In this document: one piece after another, positions 46,176 to 57,663 of the stretch
Position numbering within the stretch: position 1 is the first letter of the stretch
Layout: the number at the start of each line of letters is the position of its first letter
Origin: Oikopleura dioica
Lineage: Eukaryota; Chordata; Appendicularia; Copelata; Oikopleuridae
Assembly: GCA_907165135.1 (NCBI GenBank)
Contig: OU015567.1
Span: 3,601,001 to 3,665,000 of the forward strand
DNA length: 64,000 nt
Direction: 5' to 3'
Translations under genes and position numbers: made by a program
The notes under the pieces: model-generated
What the model was told of the DNA's origin: nothing
Databases searched by the model: none
The model's input: only the letters and a program-made list of their open reading frames with translations

Positions 46176-47403
46176 GTGATCAATTTCACCAGCCATGAAA
46201 ATGTCACTGATAGAACATTACGAATTTTCAAGATGGACGACTTCACAATAATGAAGAAATTTTTTTTCGAAGAAGTACTTCCGTGTGACAACGATCCATG
46301 TGATGGTCTCGAAAATTGCACAACCCTCGTCGGGGGATGCGGGCAAGCGCCTTCTCGAAACAATCTGATCGAAACGGTGCCCGCCGCCGTCAACTATAAA
46401 TTTTCTGCGGACGTTTATTGCGACCATAGCATGCCTTTTACAAACACACTGGGACATGACTATGACTTTTTAAACATCTTTCATGTGAGCTTAGAAACCA
46501 ACCTGGACCCTGCTGGTGATGGAACTTTCGCACTCTGGCGATATCCCCGCGAAAAAAAACAAGCTCTCCTTTACTTTCAATGATTGGAGCTATGGAATTC
46601 AATCAACAGATTACTTCTGCAAAGACGGTGAGTGGACTACCTACTCTGTTGTCCTAAAACAAAGGAATGACAACCCGAACTACTTGCAGTATAATGTCAG
46701 CATCGATGGTTTAACAAAGAATCAAGGGACGTTCTTTTACAATCCGGTGACAACTGGCGATCTTAAAGTCTTCGTCTCTGACAACTGGAACGAAGCTGGC
46801 TCGGCGTTTTTCGTCCGGAATTTCTACTATCAGACCTTCGCGTTTATTAATAATGACTGCGTGAGCATTTTTGATCCTTGCGATGGAGTTGGGAATTGCT
46901 TAAACATTGTTAACGACTGCGAAATCGTCCCTAGTAAAAATAATTTTCTCACAACCATTCCGGCTGCTTTGAGCTACAAAGCGTCAGCTGAGGTCTTCTG
47001 CGATCATCGCGCGCCAATAAGCTCGGCAGAAACGGCAGTGCTCCGGCTTGGTACTGGTCGAAATTACGGTGCACCCTCTGATCGAGCTTTTCTTATTTTA
47101 AGAGCAGCAGTAAGCAATACTTTGCAGTTTGCTATCAATCATCCAAATGTCGGTGCTCATCAAAGTTATGTGGACTTTGTCTGCACTGACGGTCAATGGA
47201 GCACCTTTACTGTTGAAGTTTCGGATGTTGGAAACGAGCACTTGCACTACGCCGCAAGTATCGACGGTGCGACTGTCATGTCAGGATATTATTCTTCGCG
47301 CGGATCGAAAACTAGCGGCACTCTCTCAGCATACGTCGCGGACAATTTCTACGACCCTGCTTCTGCCTTCAAAGTCCGAAATTTCTATTACCGAATTCTT
47401 TAA
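46176..47403 (+). CDS. Tandem lectin-like (jelly-roll) extracellular protein, frameshifted
   Basis: Two repeats of about 160 residues share NDPCDGLENC / FDPCDGVGNC, PSRNNLIETVPAAVNYK / PSKNNFLTTIPAALSYK, CDH, a GEWTTYSV / GQWSTFTV strand, and a closing FFVRNFYYQ / FKVRNFYYRI. This is the layout of a ConA/LamG-like beta-sandwich with paired cysteines, so probably secreted. The first repeat is broken at an A8 tract near 46,553: one frame runs to a stop at 46,583 and the other continues to 47,403. It could be a sequencing or assembly slip or a real mutation. The 5' end begins at a TTCTTCTCAG acceptor, so an upstream exon is expected. Confidence 0.55.
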
Positions 47404-48258
47404 GTATAAGGTTTCATTTATTCATATCCTATGTCCCCATGCATCTTAGTCACTCTTACTCTAAGTATCCTTTTTTTAATGATATCGCTGATCAATGATA
47501 AATAAATCTACTCATACCTGGAAAAAAAGCTTTCTGATTTCTCTGAACCTATCGCTGATAATAAAATCTGACCGTCTGACAAGGTAGAACAGACAAAAGT
47601 TATCGTTCGGGAAGCCGCGAAACCAAAATAAAGCAGCTCATTTTTGCCGCTTCCTAGAGAAAAAGAACAAAATATCTTTCGCTTGTGTGTTTCAGGTTTA
47701 TTTAAAGCAGGGCAAATTTATTTTTATACAATGTTCGTTTTCGTCCGTCTTCCATCTCCATTTGCATGAAAACCATCCAGAAGAAGTCGACTTTGAGCTT
47801 TGATCCTCGCAGATTTCGCGTGATCGAAAATTTAAAGCAAAAAAGGGCGCGATATTGAAATTCGACAATAATGAAAGAATATTTACAATTTTGAAAATAA
47901 TTATTTAGCGCAAAAACTTTTCAATCTTTGGCAATTTCTTTTGAATTTTATGATAAATTTATTTCAATTCGACGAAGAAAATCTTCGGCGATTTTACTTT
48001 TGATTCGCTATTTATGAAAAAACAGGCTTCTTATTGGCTCGAATTTCTTAAATGAAAATTCTTAATGAAGATTCAAGCCCAATTAAGAGTTTTTTTCTTT
48101 TTTCTTCTTAGATCTGAAATAAATTATCATAAAATAAACAAAAACTTATTTGCAGCAGCAGCAGGAATTGAGCGATAATATTTGTCTGATTAATGGTTCA
48201 ATTTTTATTCGTTTTATTTGGTTATTGATAATCTTTTGTGAACCCGAATCTTGAGTCT
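47404..48258. other. Intergenic, nothing recognised
   Basis: AT-rich, no coding signal or repeat structure seen. The AATAAA-like words at its right end fit the 3' end of the minus-strand gene that follows. Confidence 0.5.
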
Positions 48259-50707
48259 TTAGTAGTAACTGCCTTTTACTGTGCATTCTGCTTTGACAGT
48301 TTCAGGATGCTGCCGCTCGTAGATTTTCAACTCTTTGTAAATGCAGCGCTTGAATTTCTTTCGATTTCCTGAAACAGAACATTTTAGAAACTTTTTTTCT
48401 GCTTTATCATTAGCTTCGAAAATGAGTCATGACTCATGACGAAAGTTTTTCATAAAAAAGGTCTGTTTTTTACAAAAATTGACCATTTATCGTCGGTCAA
48501 AAACACCTTTACCCCGTTAAATAGAAATTAAGGTCGCTTAAATATATAATCCGGCCATTAAGCCCTCCCCGAAAACACTTTTATCGCTTTTAGCTGAAAA
48601 TTGCCTTTATCGCTAATTTGCCAAAATCCGCCTCTGTCAGCAAGAACCTCATCCCAAAATCCTTTTTACGAAAACGTTTGTCCCGAAAGAGCTGTCTCAA
48701 GAAACACTTAGTTCAGTTTGCGGTTAGTGGGAAAGAATTTCTTTTCTTTAAAAATTTTAATTGACAATTTCTTCCTTCTAAAGTTGTCAATGCTACTAAT
48801 TGATATTTGCACGAGTAATTTTGTTAGAATAGAAGAAAGTGACAATTTTGAAGTAATCGTGTTCTTTTTCGTTCTAGTAAAATAACAACCGAGTTCAAAT
48901 AAGAAAACTTCCGAAAGAAAGATTTTTTCTCCAGAAAAAAAGGGTTTTTTTAATAAAAGCTCTCTAAAAGAACGATAACAATAATATCCATTCGTGAGTT
49001 TCTATTAGTCCGATTGCATCAATCTCAAGAGCCTCCACTTTCGCTGCTTCCTGCTGATTTCTCACCTCTGAGCTCGAATTTTGCATCGCAATCGCTTCTA
49101 CAAAGCAAAACCGCCATTGCCCAGCACTCGCCGATTTCTGCCGGGCAAAAGGGATCCACGACGCTTCCACAGTGACTCTGCCACTGAGCAGCCCACTCTG
49201 AAGCCATCATGTCTTCTTGCTGTTTCGCTCTCAAAGGAGTTCGCTTCTTTTCTCGGAGACATTTCAAAACGCCGTTTGTAAAATCCGCCATTAATTCTTC
49301 GCCAATTGCGCGTTGCATCGGATGTGCTTCCTGAAAACAGTACGAAATTAATTCCAGTCCAAAGCTTTTACACCGGAAATGGATTTTTCAGGTCAAAAAC
49401 GACTTTGAAGCTTCATTTTTGGAGGTCTCGACTCTTTTACCCTCAAAATCGGGGCGCACTGGTTATGTCGCCGAATGTCGCCGAATGTCGCCGAATGTCG
49501 CCGAATGTCGCCGAATGTCGCTGAATGTCGCCGAATGTCGCCGAATGTCGCCGAATGTCGCCACTTATTTTCAAAATATTGGGATTATGAAAGAAAAATT
49601 GTTTTTTTGGCCTAAATTTTCAAAACAAACTTGTTCTAGAAACGAAAAAGGCGGAAATAGTAGGAGGCGCGGCAATAGAAGTGAGTCCAGCCCGACGAGT
49701 GAGTTTCCTACCACAAATCGCGCGGAGCGCTTCCTGGTCTCGTAATTATGCCAAAACAATTCTAGAACAGGTTTGTTTTGAAATTTCTTGGTTAAAAACA
49801 AGTTTTCTCTTCAAAAATCCTGGTTTTAGAAAAAGGTGGCGACATTCGGCGACATTCGGCGACATTCGGCGACATTCGGCGACATTCGGCGACATTCAGC
49901 GACATTCGGCGACATAACCAGTGTCGACCTCAAAATCGGGAAGGATGCAATTAGCCTGGGTCTCAGACCCAGGATTCATTTCAAAAGTGACGCCTGGGTA
50001 TGAGACCCAGGATTCGTTTCAGAAGGGACGCCTGGGTCCTATACCCAGGATTCCTCCAGAAAAGTGACGCCTGGGTACAAAATCAGTAAAAGAGCAATAG
50101 AATAAGAAAAAGAGTACCTACTCCAAAAAAAAATTCAAAGGGAGTCTAGTATTTACTAGAATTAGGGTTAGTGTTAGGGGGCACCTGCAAAAATGACCGT
50201 AGGTAACCCTAAGTAACCATAGACTAGACCCCGGCATTTTAGGGCCTAAGGGGCGAAGCCCCGTGGCAAAGGGCACTCAGATTTGAATGTATTTTCAAAG
50301 AATCAATCAAAAAGTCTGAATAAGTGCTTGTCATTTGATTCTGTACCCAGGCGTCACTTTTCTAGAGGAATCCTGGGTATTGGACCCAGGCGTCCCTTCT
50401 GAAACGAATCCTGGGTCTCATACCCAGGCGTCACTTTTGAAATGAATCCTGGGTCTGAGACCCAGGCTAATTGTATACTTCCCAAAATCGCTCTTCAAAA
50501 TTGTGATTTTTGTCAAAAATGTGCGAAAAATCTTACCCTTTCTCCCATTCCAAATTTATTTGGTGCTCTTCTGAAAGCATTTGCGATATTCTCAGTTGTG
50601 CTCGTCACAATTTGACCAAAAATAGAACTGCTGGCATCTGAAGGGCTATTAGTCGGTGTGTTCTGACAGGCTCCTGAGAATCCAGCGAGAATTGATAGAA
50701 GTTTCAT
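48259..50707 (-). CDS. Small secreted cysteine-containing protein, three exons
   Basis: Exon 1 (50,537-50,707) begins MKLLSILAGFSGACQ, a signal peptide. Exon 2 (49,066-49,330) has CLREKKRTPLRAKQQED, HCGSVVDPFCPAEIGECWAM and LLCRSDC. Exon 3 (48,259-48,368) has KKFKRCIYKELKIYERQHPE and a stop. Junctions are phase 0 (ER|EA) and phase 1, both GT-AG, giving exactly 181 residues. About nine cysteines suggest a disulfide-rich secreted product. Intron 1 is 1.2 kb, unusually long for this window, because it carries two foldback elements; intron 2 is about 700 bp. Family not recognised. Confidence 0.66.
49454..49927. mobile_element. Foldback element with 10-bp tandem repeats in its arms
   Basis: Ends CACTGGTTATG and CATAACCAGTG. 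The left arm holds about ten copies of ATGTCGCCGA; the right arm has about eight copies of the inverse. Inner sequences are also inverted copies. It is flanked by the identical 13-mer CCTCAAAATCGGG at 49,441-49,453 and 49,928-49,940, an apparent long target duplication. It has no transposase gene and lies in intron 1 of the secreted protein gene. Confidence 0.82.
49949..50472. mobile_element. Second foldback element with ~38-bp palindromic units
   Basis: Arms of about 135-145 bp in inverse orientation, starting AATTAGCCTGGGTCTCAG. Each arm has three units of about 38 bp, each with a GCCTGGGT-N-ACCCAGG palindrome. The middle has a GGGGCGAAGCCCCG hairpin. It starts 8 bp after the flank of the first foldback. 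No ORF. Confidence 0.8.
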
Positions 50708-53700
50708 CTTTTTGTTTTCTGCCTCTCTCTTCTTCAAATTCTCTTATTCGCGAAACTTTCAATGGGCCCTAAAAAGAAACAACTCTTTCGATAAATCGAC
50801 GGTCAACACGAAAAATACAGCGAGTCGAGGAGCGATGGGATTTTTTTTTCGCGAGGGCGCTCACGAGCAGGCCCGCGGAGGTTTCGCGATAGAGATCCCT
50901 TTTTTCGCGAAACAAGAGAAGAGGGTTGGGAGAAGTTCAAATTCACCAGCGATGCGTTAAATCGATGATTAATCGTTTAGAATTTCAAGCACCGACGAAA
51001 TCAGAATCTTTTTTGAATCAAAAAATTAAAAGAAGATAAAATTTCTCGTTTTTCAATCGTCCCGAGTTCTTAATTAAATTGAGGGTGCCCTTGTTCATCC
51101 CTGACTCTGTGCAGGTATTCCCTTGTTAATTCTTGAGCCACGTAGCTAAAAGAATGAAAAACTGGGACCCCTTTTTAGTAATAACGAAAAGGAAAAACTC
51201 TTCAGCAAGATTAATGTTCTATTTCAACAAGAATTTTTGCAGATGTAAAACCCAGATTGAGGGTAAAACTTATTCAGTAAGATGGTTTGGAAGATGTTTT
51301 GTTTTGGCGAGGAAAAGTTTCTTGCTGCTTTATTCTTCGGAGTGCGGAGGATAAGGCGATAAGTGCCAGAGTGCTGCTCCGGATTTTACTTTTGCGACAG
51401 CTGCTTCCGTACTCTCAACAAAAGAACTTCGACGCGCGAAAATTGGGCATCCTCTGCGCTTTAGAAGAACGACTGAGGAATCGACTGAAGAACGAAGCCA
51501 TTATCAGATGAACCCTCAAAACTTGGGAAAAAGTCGAGCACACGTGTTTACCTCTTATCAAATTCAAAAAATAAGCGATAAGGGAAAAGAACAATATTTC
51601 GCGCGAAAATTGACTTTCGCGTTAAAAATTAGAGCAATCTTGTTTCTCTTCCTTTTTTCGATAAGAACGTGAGTTCACTCTTGTTTTCTTTCCTTTCGAA
51701 TTATCAAAAAACTGTGGAAACAAAAAAGCCACAATTTTGTTGCAATTGAAAATTTAACTCGGGCACAGCTGATATGATTCGATTGCGGAAGGAGTTTTCC
51801 GGAACGAGCATTTTTTGCGCTTTTCTGGTTTTGCGAGAGAAGCGTTTTTTAAAACCAGAATGGGAATATTGAGTTAAACCGTTCGTGGAGAAAAATAAGG
51901 AGAATCCGGGTCGAAAAGGGTTCAAGAAAGAATAAGGAGCAGGTTTTGAGTGGCTCATGAATCATGATTCAAAATAGACTAAATGGAAATTTTCAACCAA
52001 TCAGAAGCCTGAATTCTAGAAACCGGCCAATTAGGAGCCGAGAAGCCGCCCACGCAAAAATTTTCGAGGTTTTTTCCATGCAAAAATTTTCGATTCGTGA
52101 TGACTCCCCTAAAAATCATTTAAAATTTTCCTCTTTTTCTTCCTTAAATTTATTCAATTGGATTGATTTCTAATGAGCCGGTCCGGAAAAATTGGCTTTT
52201 CTGATAATCCGACCGGGCGAGCGTCACCAAACTCATTTTAAAATGAACGTAATCGTATCAGCAAAATTTTTGATTTTGATCCTAAGAGGGCTCTAGAATC
52301 ATTCGGAAGTTCGGCATCAAACATACGGTCTAAGAACTTCGCAAACGCGAGGAAAGAGGGACTCGCGGTTTATTTTTGATGGTTTCTTTGAACTTGAAAA
52401 TTTTTAACTGAAACTCGAATTGAGACTTACTGTCAAGCCCCCTTGTCAAAAAATGACGATGATAGTGAAGAGCACGTACGCTGGGTCTTAGGCGGAGTTT
52501 AAGACGAAAAGCCGCGGTCAAGTTGACGTGATCCACGCGAAAATGATTTTGCTCAATTTTCGCATTTTAGCAGTCTTCCGCGAAATGCATCTTTTTCTTC
52601 TTCGACCTGAATAAAATCGCTTTAGAGGGCCCTCCTTGTCGGGTATTCGAGAATAACAGAAGCGCTTTATAAGCCAAAATTTGACGGGAAACATTTCCGG
52701 ATTAAATTTATAATTTCAGAAAGAAGCAGCTTTGTATTTTTGACACAAAACAAAAAATCCCTTCAAAGATTTTTCATCTTTTTTGGGTCCTTTTTAAATA
52801 GTGGATCGCCCAGTCTCCCCGGTAATTTAAAATTAAACGCGATAAGAGACGAAAGCGGGTGTCGAATAACCGGTGAAGCTGCTGGAGAGTACTTTACCCT
52901 TAGACTGTTAATGAGCCCAAACCTCCTCCGCCGAGGACCTCCTGCCCGATAAAACGACACGTTGTCGTAATCAACGGTGTGTATAGGAATTCTACGAGAC
53001 TCACTCGGAGCGATTTTGCCTGTTAGAGATATCACTGATATCATATCGGAAATAATTGCGGTTAGGGTTGAGATTATTTATGGTTGACTGCCAGCCACTT
53101 TCGAGGAGGGAAAAGATTTAAATGAATTAAAAAAACAATTAAATAATTAATTATATACTTCATAAATTTATTAATTAAAATAATTTTAATTTTAAAAAAA
53201 TTTATTTAAAAAATTTTTCATTTTTTTATTGGTAGAATTTTTTTTGTATTTTTCGGAAATCAGAGTTTTGAAGGGTAGACCCTTAAGATTAACATATTTT
53301 TTGAAGATTTTCATGAAAAAGAACTTTCACTTTCTCCTGATTTTTAGAGGCAAATGAAGAATTTCGTGGCGAATGAAAGGCGCTCTAAGAAACTTTTGAA
53401 AAGTTAGATAAACGCTGTGACGAGCCTAAATTGGCGGCTATTATAGGATGACGGAAAAGCTGACAAATCCGACATGTTCCGGAAGTGCCAGTCCACTGCT
53501 GCTTTTTAGGATTTAGAATATTTGCCTCGCACTCGACTCAAATCTCTTCCGACACTGGATTTTGACCTAAATAAGGGTTTTTATTAAATTTTTAGAAAAA
53601 AAAGGAGAAAAATTTTGGACGTGAACGTTTTTTCGAGTTTTTGCTTGAAAGGGCGAATTTTATCAAGTTTAAACTCGTTATAGAATATTTTGCTTTGGCT

Positions 53701-54409
53701 GAATAAGCCGCCGTCCGTTCGCCTCTGATCGCGCTCGGCTCCGATTTATTTCCAAACTGCGCTTAGCCACGTTACGCAGCCCAGCTTTGCAATTTAATCG
53801 CTGCTCGCTTATTTTCGCTTCGCACGTTTTCGAATATTTTTTGTTGTTTTCGATTTCCAGCGAATTGAATTGAGCTCAATTTAATCTCAAAGAAAGCGTT
53901 TTTTTGGCAGCATATTTTTTGAAAACTCAGGGCCCTGACTCAGGTTTTCCTTAAATTCCCGAGTCGATTTTTCAAGTTCTGGGCCACTTTTATTAGAGCC
54001 TTGTTTTTGAATTCTGAATTCAGCAAGCATCGTGTTTACAATCTAAATTCATGAAATACACTTCCATTCTGGAGCTTTTCTCCTTGAGTTTTGGGATTTT
54101 GCAATCTCGCAAAAGCTTTTTTTACATGAAAGAATGAAAAATCTCTTTTCGGAACAGAAAGCGCTGCAGCTTGGTTGGCGGCCACAATCTGGTTAGGGAC
54201 GAGCTAACGACACCTTCCTTGGCAAATTATTCTACGCCCATGACGCCCTTGAATATCCTTTCGTCGCGTTCTGATTTTTCCCTCTTCAGCGAAAAATTTT
54301 TTGAAAAAGCGACCGGTGAATAAAATTGCCCGAAAAAATTAATCGTAAGCAGAAACTTTTATTAAATCAATTTAATGAGGAAAATAAATAAACGTAACTG
54401 ATTTTTTCT
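50708..54409. other. Long intergenic stretch, no gene supported
   Basis: No convincing exon. 51,984-52,115 repeats a segment of 15,393-15,500 (AACCGGCCAAT..AGCCGAGAAGCCGCCCA). 53,120-53,240 is extremely AT-rich. Confidence 0.45.
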
Positions 54410-55600
54410 TTAATTATTCTTCTGGAAATTAGGAGGCGCGAATCCGTTCAGTTCAGGATAATACGTACAACGGTCAGAAGTAATTGTTATTGAGTACGCT
54501 CTTTGAAGAAGATGCCATTCACCCTTTTCCATAAGTCCTTCATTTGTTTTTTCGTTGACAAGGCAACACGAGGCATTGTTTGGTCCAAAATATACGTAAT
54601 CTTTATTTTCTTTAAAACGTTCCCGAATTTCGCTCTCGAATGTGTAGTAAGGTCGGTTTTTTGGAATTATCACGATGGAATTAGGATCATTGATCAAATT
54701 GTTCATAAGAATATATTCATTGCTATTTTCACGATCGATTACCATCTGATGTAAGACGGGAGGTCCCTTCTCATAAAGACAAGCGCAGGTAACAGTTAAT
54801 GGACATTTGACTTGAAAATTGTCATGGAGCAAAACTGAAAGTTCCTATATAAGATTCAAATCGGTATATATACCTTCTTCATATTCAAATTTCAAATTAT
54901 TCATGGCTTGTGGAGGATTCGCTATATGTTGGATTATATTCCATCCACTTTTATTCACATAAGTTGGAAATTCCAATCGTTTAAGGAGCAATTTTAACTC
55001 GTGTGGTTGAAAGCTTTGGCTGCCGATTTCCGTTTTAACTCATAAAATTTAATTCACTACAAGTTAAAAAGAACTTTGATAAAGTGAAACTGTACACGGT
55101 TTAATTTTTTAGATTTCGACTTTGGTCATTATAATATAAAAATAGGCTGCCTTCCTTTGGTAATCCTTTTCTTCATCATTCGGATTGAGATTGAAGCCTG
55201 CCAAGCTGCGCGGATAAATAACCATTGTCAAAGCGTAAAAAATATTCTCTATCGTAAGAAATTTGCCATCGTGGTGATAAAGCCGGTAATGTATCTCATT
55301 TTTTAAGATTGATCCAAGAAGCAAATAAGAAAAAGACAGTGGCACACAAAGCTCGGTATCATCTGGTTGCTCAATAATGGCCTTTGGTAAATTTTCAATA
55401 TAACGTTCATAGAATTTATCCAAAGAGCGTTTTAAGTAGGAAACATCAGTTGATTTTGTCAAATTTCGATCGTTTAAGCAAAGCTCCGGGAGCTTATGTG
55501 TTATTGTTACGATTCCGGTAATGCTTTTAATTTCGGCTTCTGTCGGAATTTTTGATAGCCATTTTGCATTAAATGCCTTGAAAAATCAATTAAATAGACA
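54410..55600 (-). CDS. Uncharacterised exons, possibly the C-terminus of the kinase-like gene
   Basis: An exon from a TTTTCAAG acceptor (AFNAKWLSKIPTEAEIKSI, then FYERYIENLPKAIIEQPDD, LYHHDGKFLTIENIFYALTM) is followed by one with HELKLLLKRLEFPTYVNKSG and, after a 29-bp intron, HDNFQVKCPLTVTCACLYEK to NGFAPPNFQ and a stop at 54,410. There is no start codon near the first acceptor, so it is probably joined to upstream exons, perhaps those of the kinase-like gene; WLSKIPTEAEIKSI could be its last kinase helix. HDGKFLTIE weakly recalls AEGKFLTLG of family X. Confidence 0.42.
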
Positions 55601-55643
55601 TTTATTCTTAGCTACCATTATTTCTCTATGAACACATTTATAC

Positions 55644-57663
55644 TCATGAGAATCCAATGGACAAAAAAGAAGACTCCAAGCTGTGACCCAATCGCAAAAA
55701 ATAAAAACATAAATACTGTTGTTCGCTTGACCAGACCGGGATATAATTTGAGAGAGTGAACAAAAAGCAGGTGATCCCGAATCTAAATTTAACATCAAAT
55801 TTATGAACTCAAATCAAGACTAACAAAGATATGACGAGTATCTATATTTGCTACCCCTTCTCGCGTATCCCATGTCCCGATAGCTTTTCCTTCCGCTGCG
55901 TTCTTCAATTACCCCGAAGTCAGTTATTTTTGGCACTCCATTTTTCAGCAGCACGTTTTCTGGTTTCAAATCTTTATGAACAATGTGAGCTGTTTCTTCA
56001 AGATATTTGGTTCCTCGAAGAACACCTCGTGCAAAATCCTTGCGGTCTTTTAGTGGCGGATTTTTCTTTAAGGATATAGCCGTTCTCAAGGCACTTTCGT
56101 AGCGCCAAAAGGGGACGATAAATTTTTTTCATTTCAAAAAGAGCCCTACCTAAAATTGCCTAAGAAACCCGATTCTTGTGTTCTTTTTAATTTTTTAATG
56201 GAAAAATTTCTCTCTAGAGCAATTTTAAATCTTACGATCACTTTTTCTCGAGAATTTTTCATTAAATCGGTCGAGTTTTTTTGATAAATTAAAAATTTGG
56301 ACCTTTCTCTACATTCCTAGGGTCTAAAGTTTAATATATTCCAATTATTTATGATTCTAGAGCCATTTTTATGAGGCTTACTTGAGTACGCCGAAGCGTC
56401 AGACAGCGCTTTGGTTTGCTGCGCTGGGCGCCCTCCTCCATCGCGGGGTGAGGCGCGCATGTGAAAGAGCGCGCTGATTGGCCGAGCGCTCTGAACGCAG
56501 CATTTATGAAAAAGAAGAGCCAAAAAGAAGAAGACGCTAGAATGAAAATTTGCTCGGGTTTTGTAATTTTGAGGCCCTAGGAAGATAGATTAGCAGTTAT
56601 CTATAATAATACACGGTTTAGTTTTAGCGATTTAATTGAAAAATTTCGAGAAAAAGTGATCGTAAGATTTCAAATCGCTCCAGAGAGAAATTTTCTTCGA
56701 AAAAAATTTTAAAAAACATCAGAATCGAATTCTAGACATAATTTTAGGTAGGACCTGTCTTGAAATGATAAAATTTTATCGTCCCATCTCGGCGCTACGA
56801 AAGTGCCTTGAGAACGGCTATATCCTTAACCTCTTTCTAAGATCTTCATCGCATCTTTCCATAATTGTTATCCAACCAAGACAATCTTCGCAATCAACAT
56901 CGTCGAAAAGAAAAATTTCAACATTAGCAAATATTTTCACAATATTTTCATGGCAAGGTATACATCCACTTTCTTGATAACAAAATGCTCCAACGTCCAT
57001 ATCGTCATAACACCGCTGCTCGATTTCAGTATACTCAGAGGCGACATTGATTTTAGTTCTAAGCTTTATCATTGATTTATCATCCTGATCATCAACATAA
57101 TTTTGAATTTTAGGAAAAACAGTCGATTTAGTAAAGAGCGCTGGATCAAATGCTTGAACTCTGACTGCAACATCAGAACCTTCAATCTTTTCGGCAACCA
57201 CTATTGCTTCTCCTCCTGTTGAAATTTTTCTTTCTTCTGTAAAATCATCAAGATTCCAATTTCCTTCTTCAGGCTGCAACTCGGATCGCTTGATTATTTT
57301 ATCCCAAAGATCGGTATCTTTTTCGAGAATTTTTCTTTGAAATAAAGTTCTTTTCACTTCAACGCCATGGAAGCCGTATTTTTTCAATTCGTTGACGCCT
57401 TTTTCTCTTGTATAGCACTGTTTTCTATATTTTTCACTCTCCCTCTTTTCCCACAACCATCCTTCAGTATCATTTTTTCCGGTATCAAAATATCTCCATT
57501 GAGCATCAACAGGACTTTCGAAATCAACTCTCTCAACAGATAAAATTAATCTGTCCTTATCGTTTCTTGTGGTTTCTCGTTTAAGTTTCGGAATAAATGT
57601 CTCAAGCCATATTTTAACGCTATCTCGTGACAACGAGGTAGGACTCATTGAAGAAAAGAACAA
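55644..57663 (-). pseudogene. Kinase-like protein gene split by a MITE
   Basis: The N-terminal ~150 residues are of unknown type. The kinase part follows: STGGEAIVVAEKIEGSDVAV (glycine-loop region), VAVR where the usual VAIK lysine is Arg, hinge ITIMERCDEDLRKRL, then a 754-bp insertion at 56,072-56,825. After it come KDRKDFARGVLRGTKYLEE, IVHKDLKPENVLL (HKD for HRD), KITDFG, and after a 53-bp intron FGITCFLFTLSNY. The activation segment is short and has no APE. With one TTAA copy the frame across the insertion site is open, so the gene was intact before insertion unless the MITE is spliced out. Arg for Lys suggests weak or absent catalysis even without it. Confidence 0.62.
56072..56825. mobile_element. 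TTAA-flanked MITE (piggyBac-like) inside the kinase exon
   Basis: Perfect 35-bp terminal inverted repeats beginning GGATATAGCCGTTCTCAAGG, with imperfect inverted homology extending 200 bp or more inward. Both sides are flanked by TTAA (56,068-56,071 and 56,826-56,829), the piggyBac target duplication. No transposase ORF. The exon frame reads through if one TTAA copy is kept. Confidence 0.85.

Noticed and set aside
49306-49917. ORFs with repeated MSPNVAECRR / RHSATFGDI peptides
   Set aside because: They are translations of the 10-bp repeats in the foldback arms, not genes.
50145-50180. Interstitial telomere repeat (TTAGGG-like words)
   Set aside because: Only two imperfect TTAGGG-like units, inside the middle of a foldback element; too short to be meaningful.
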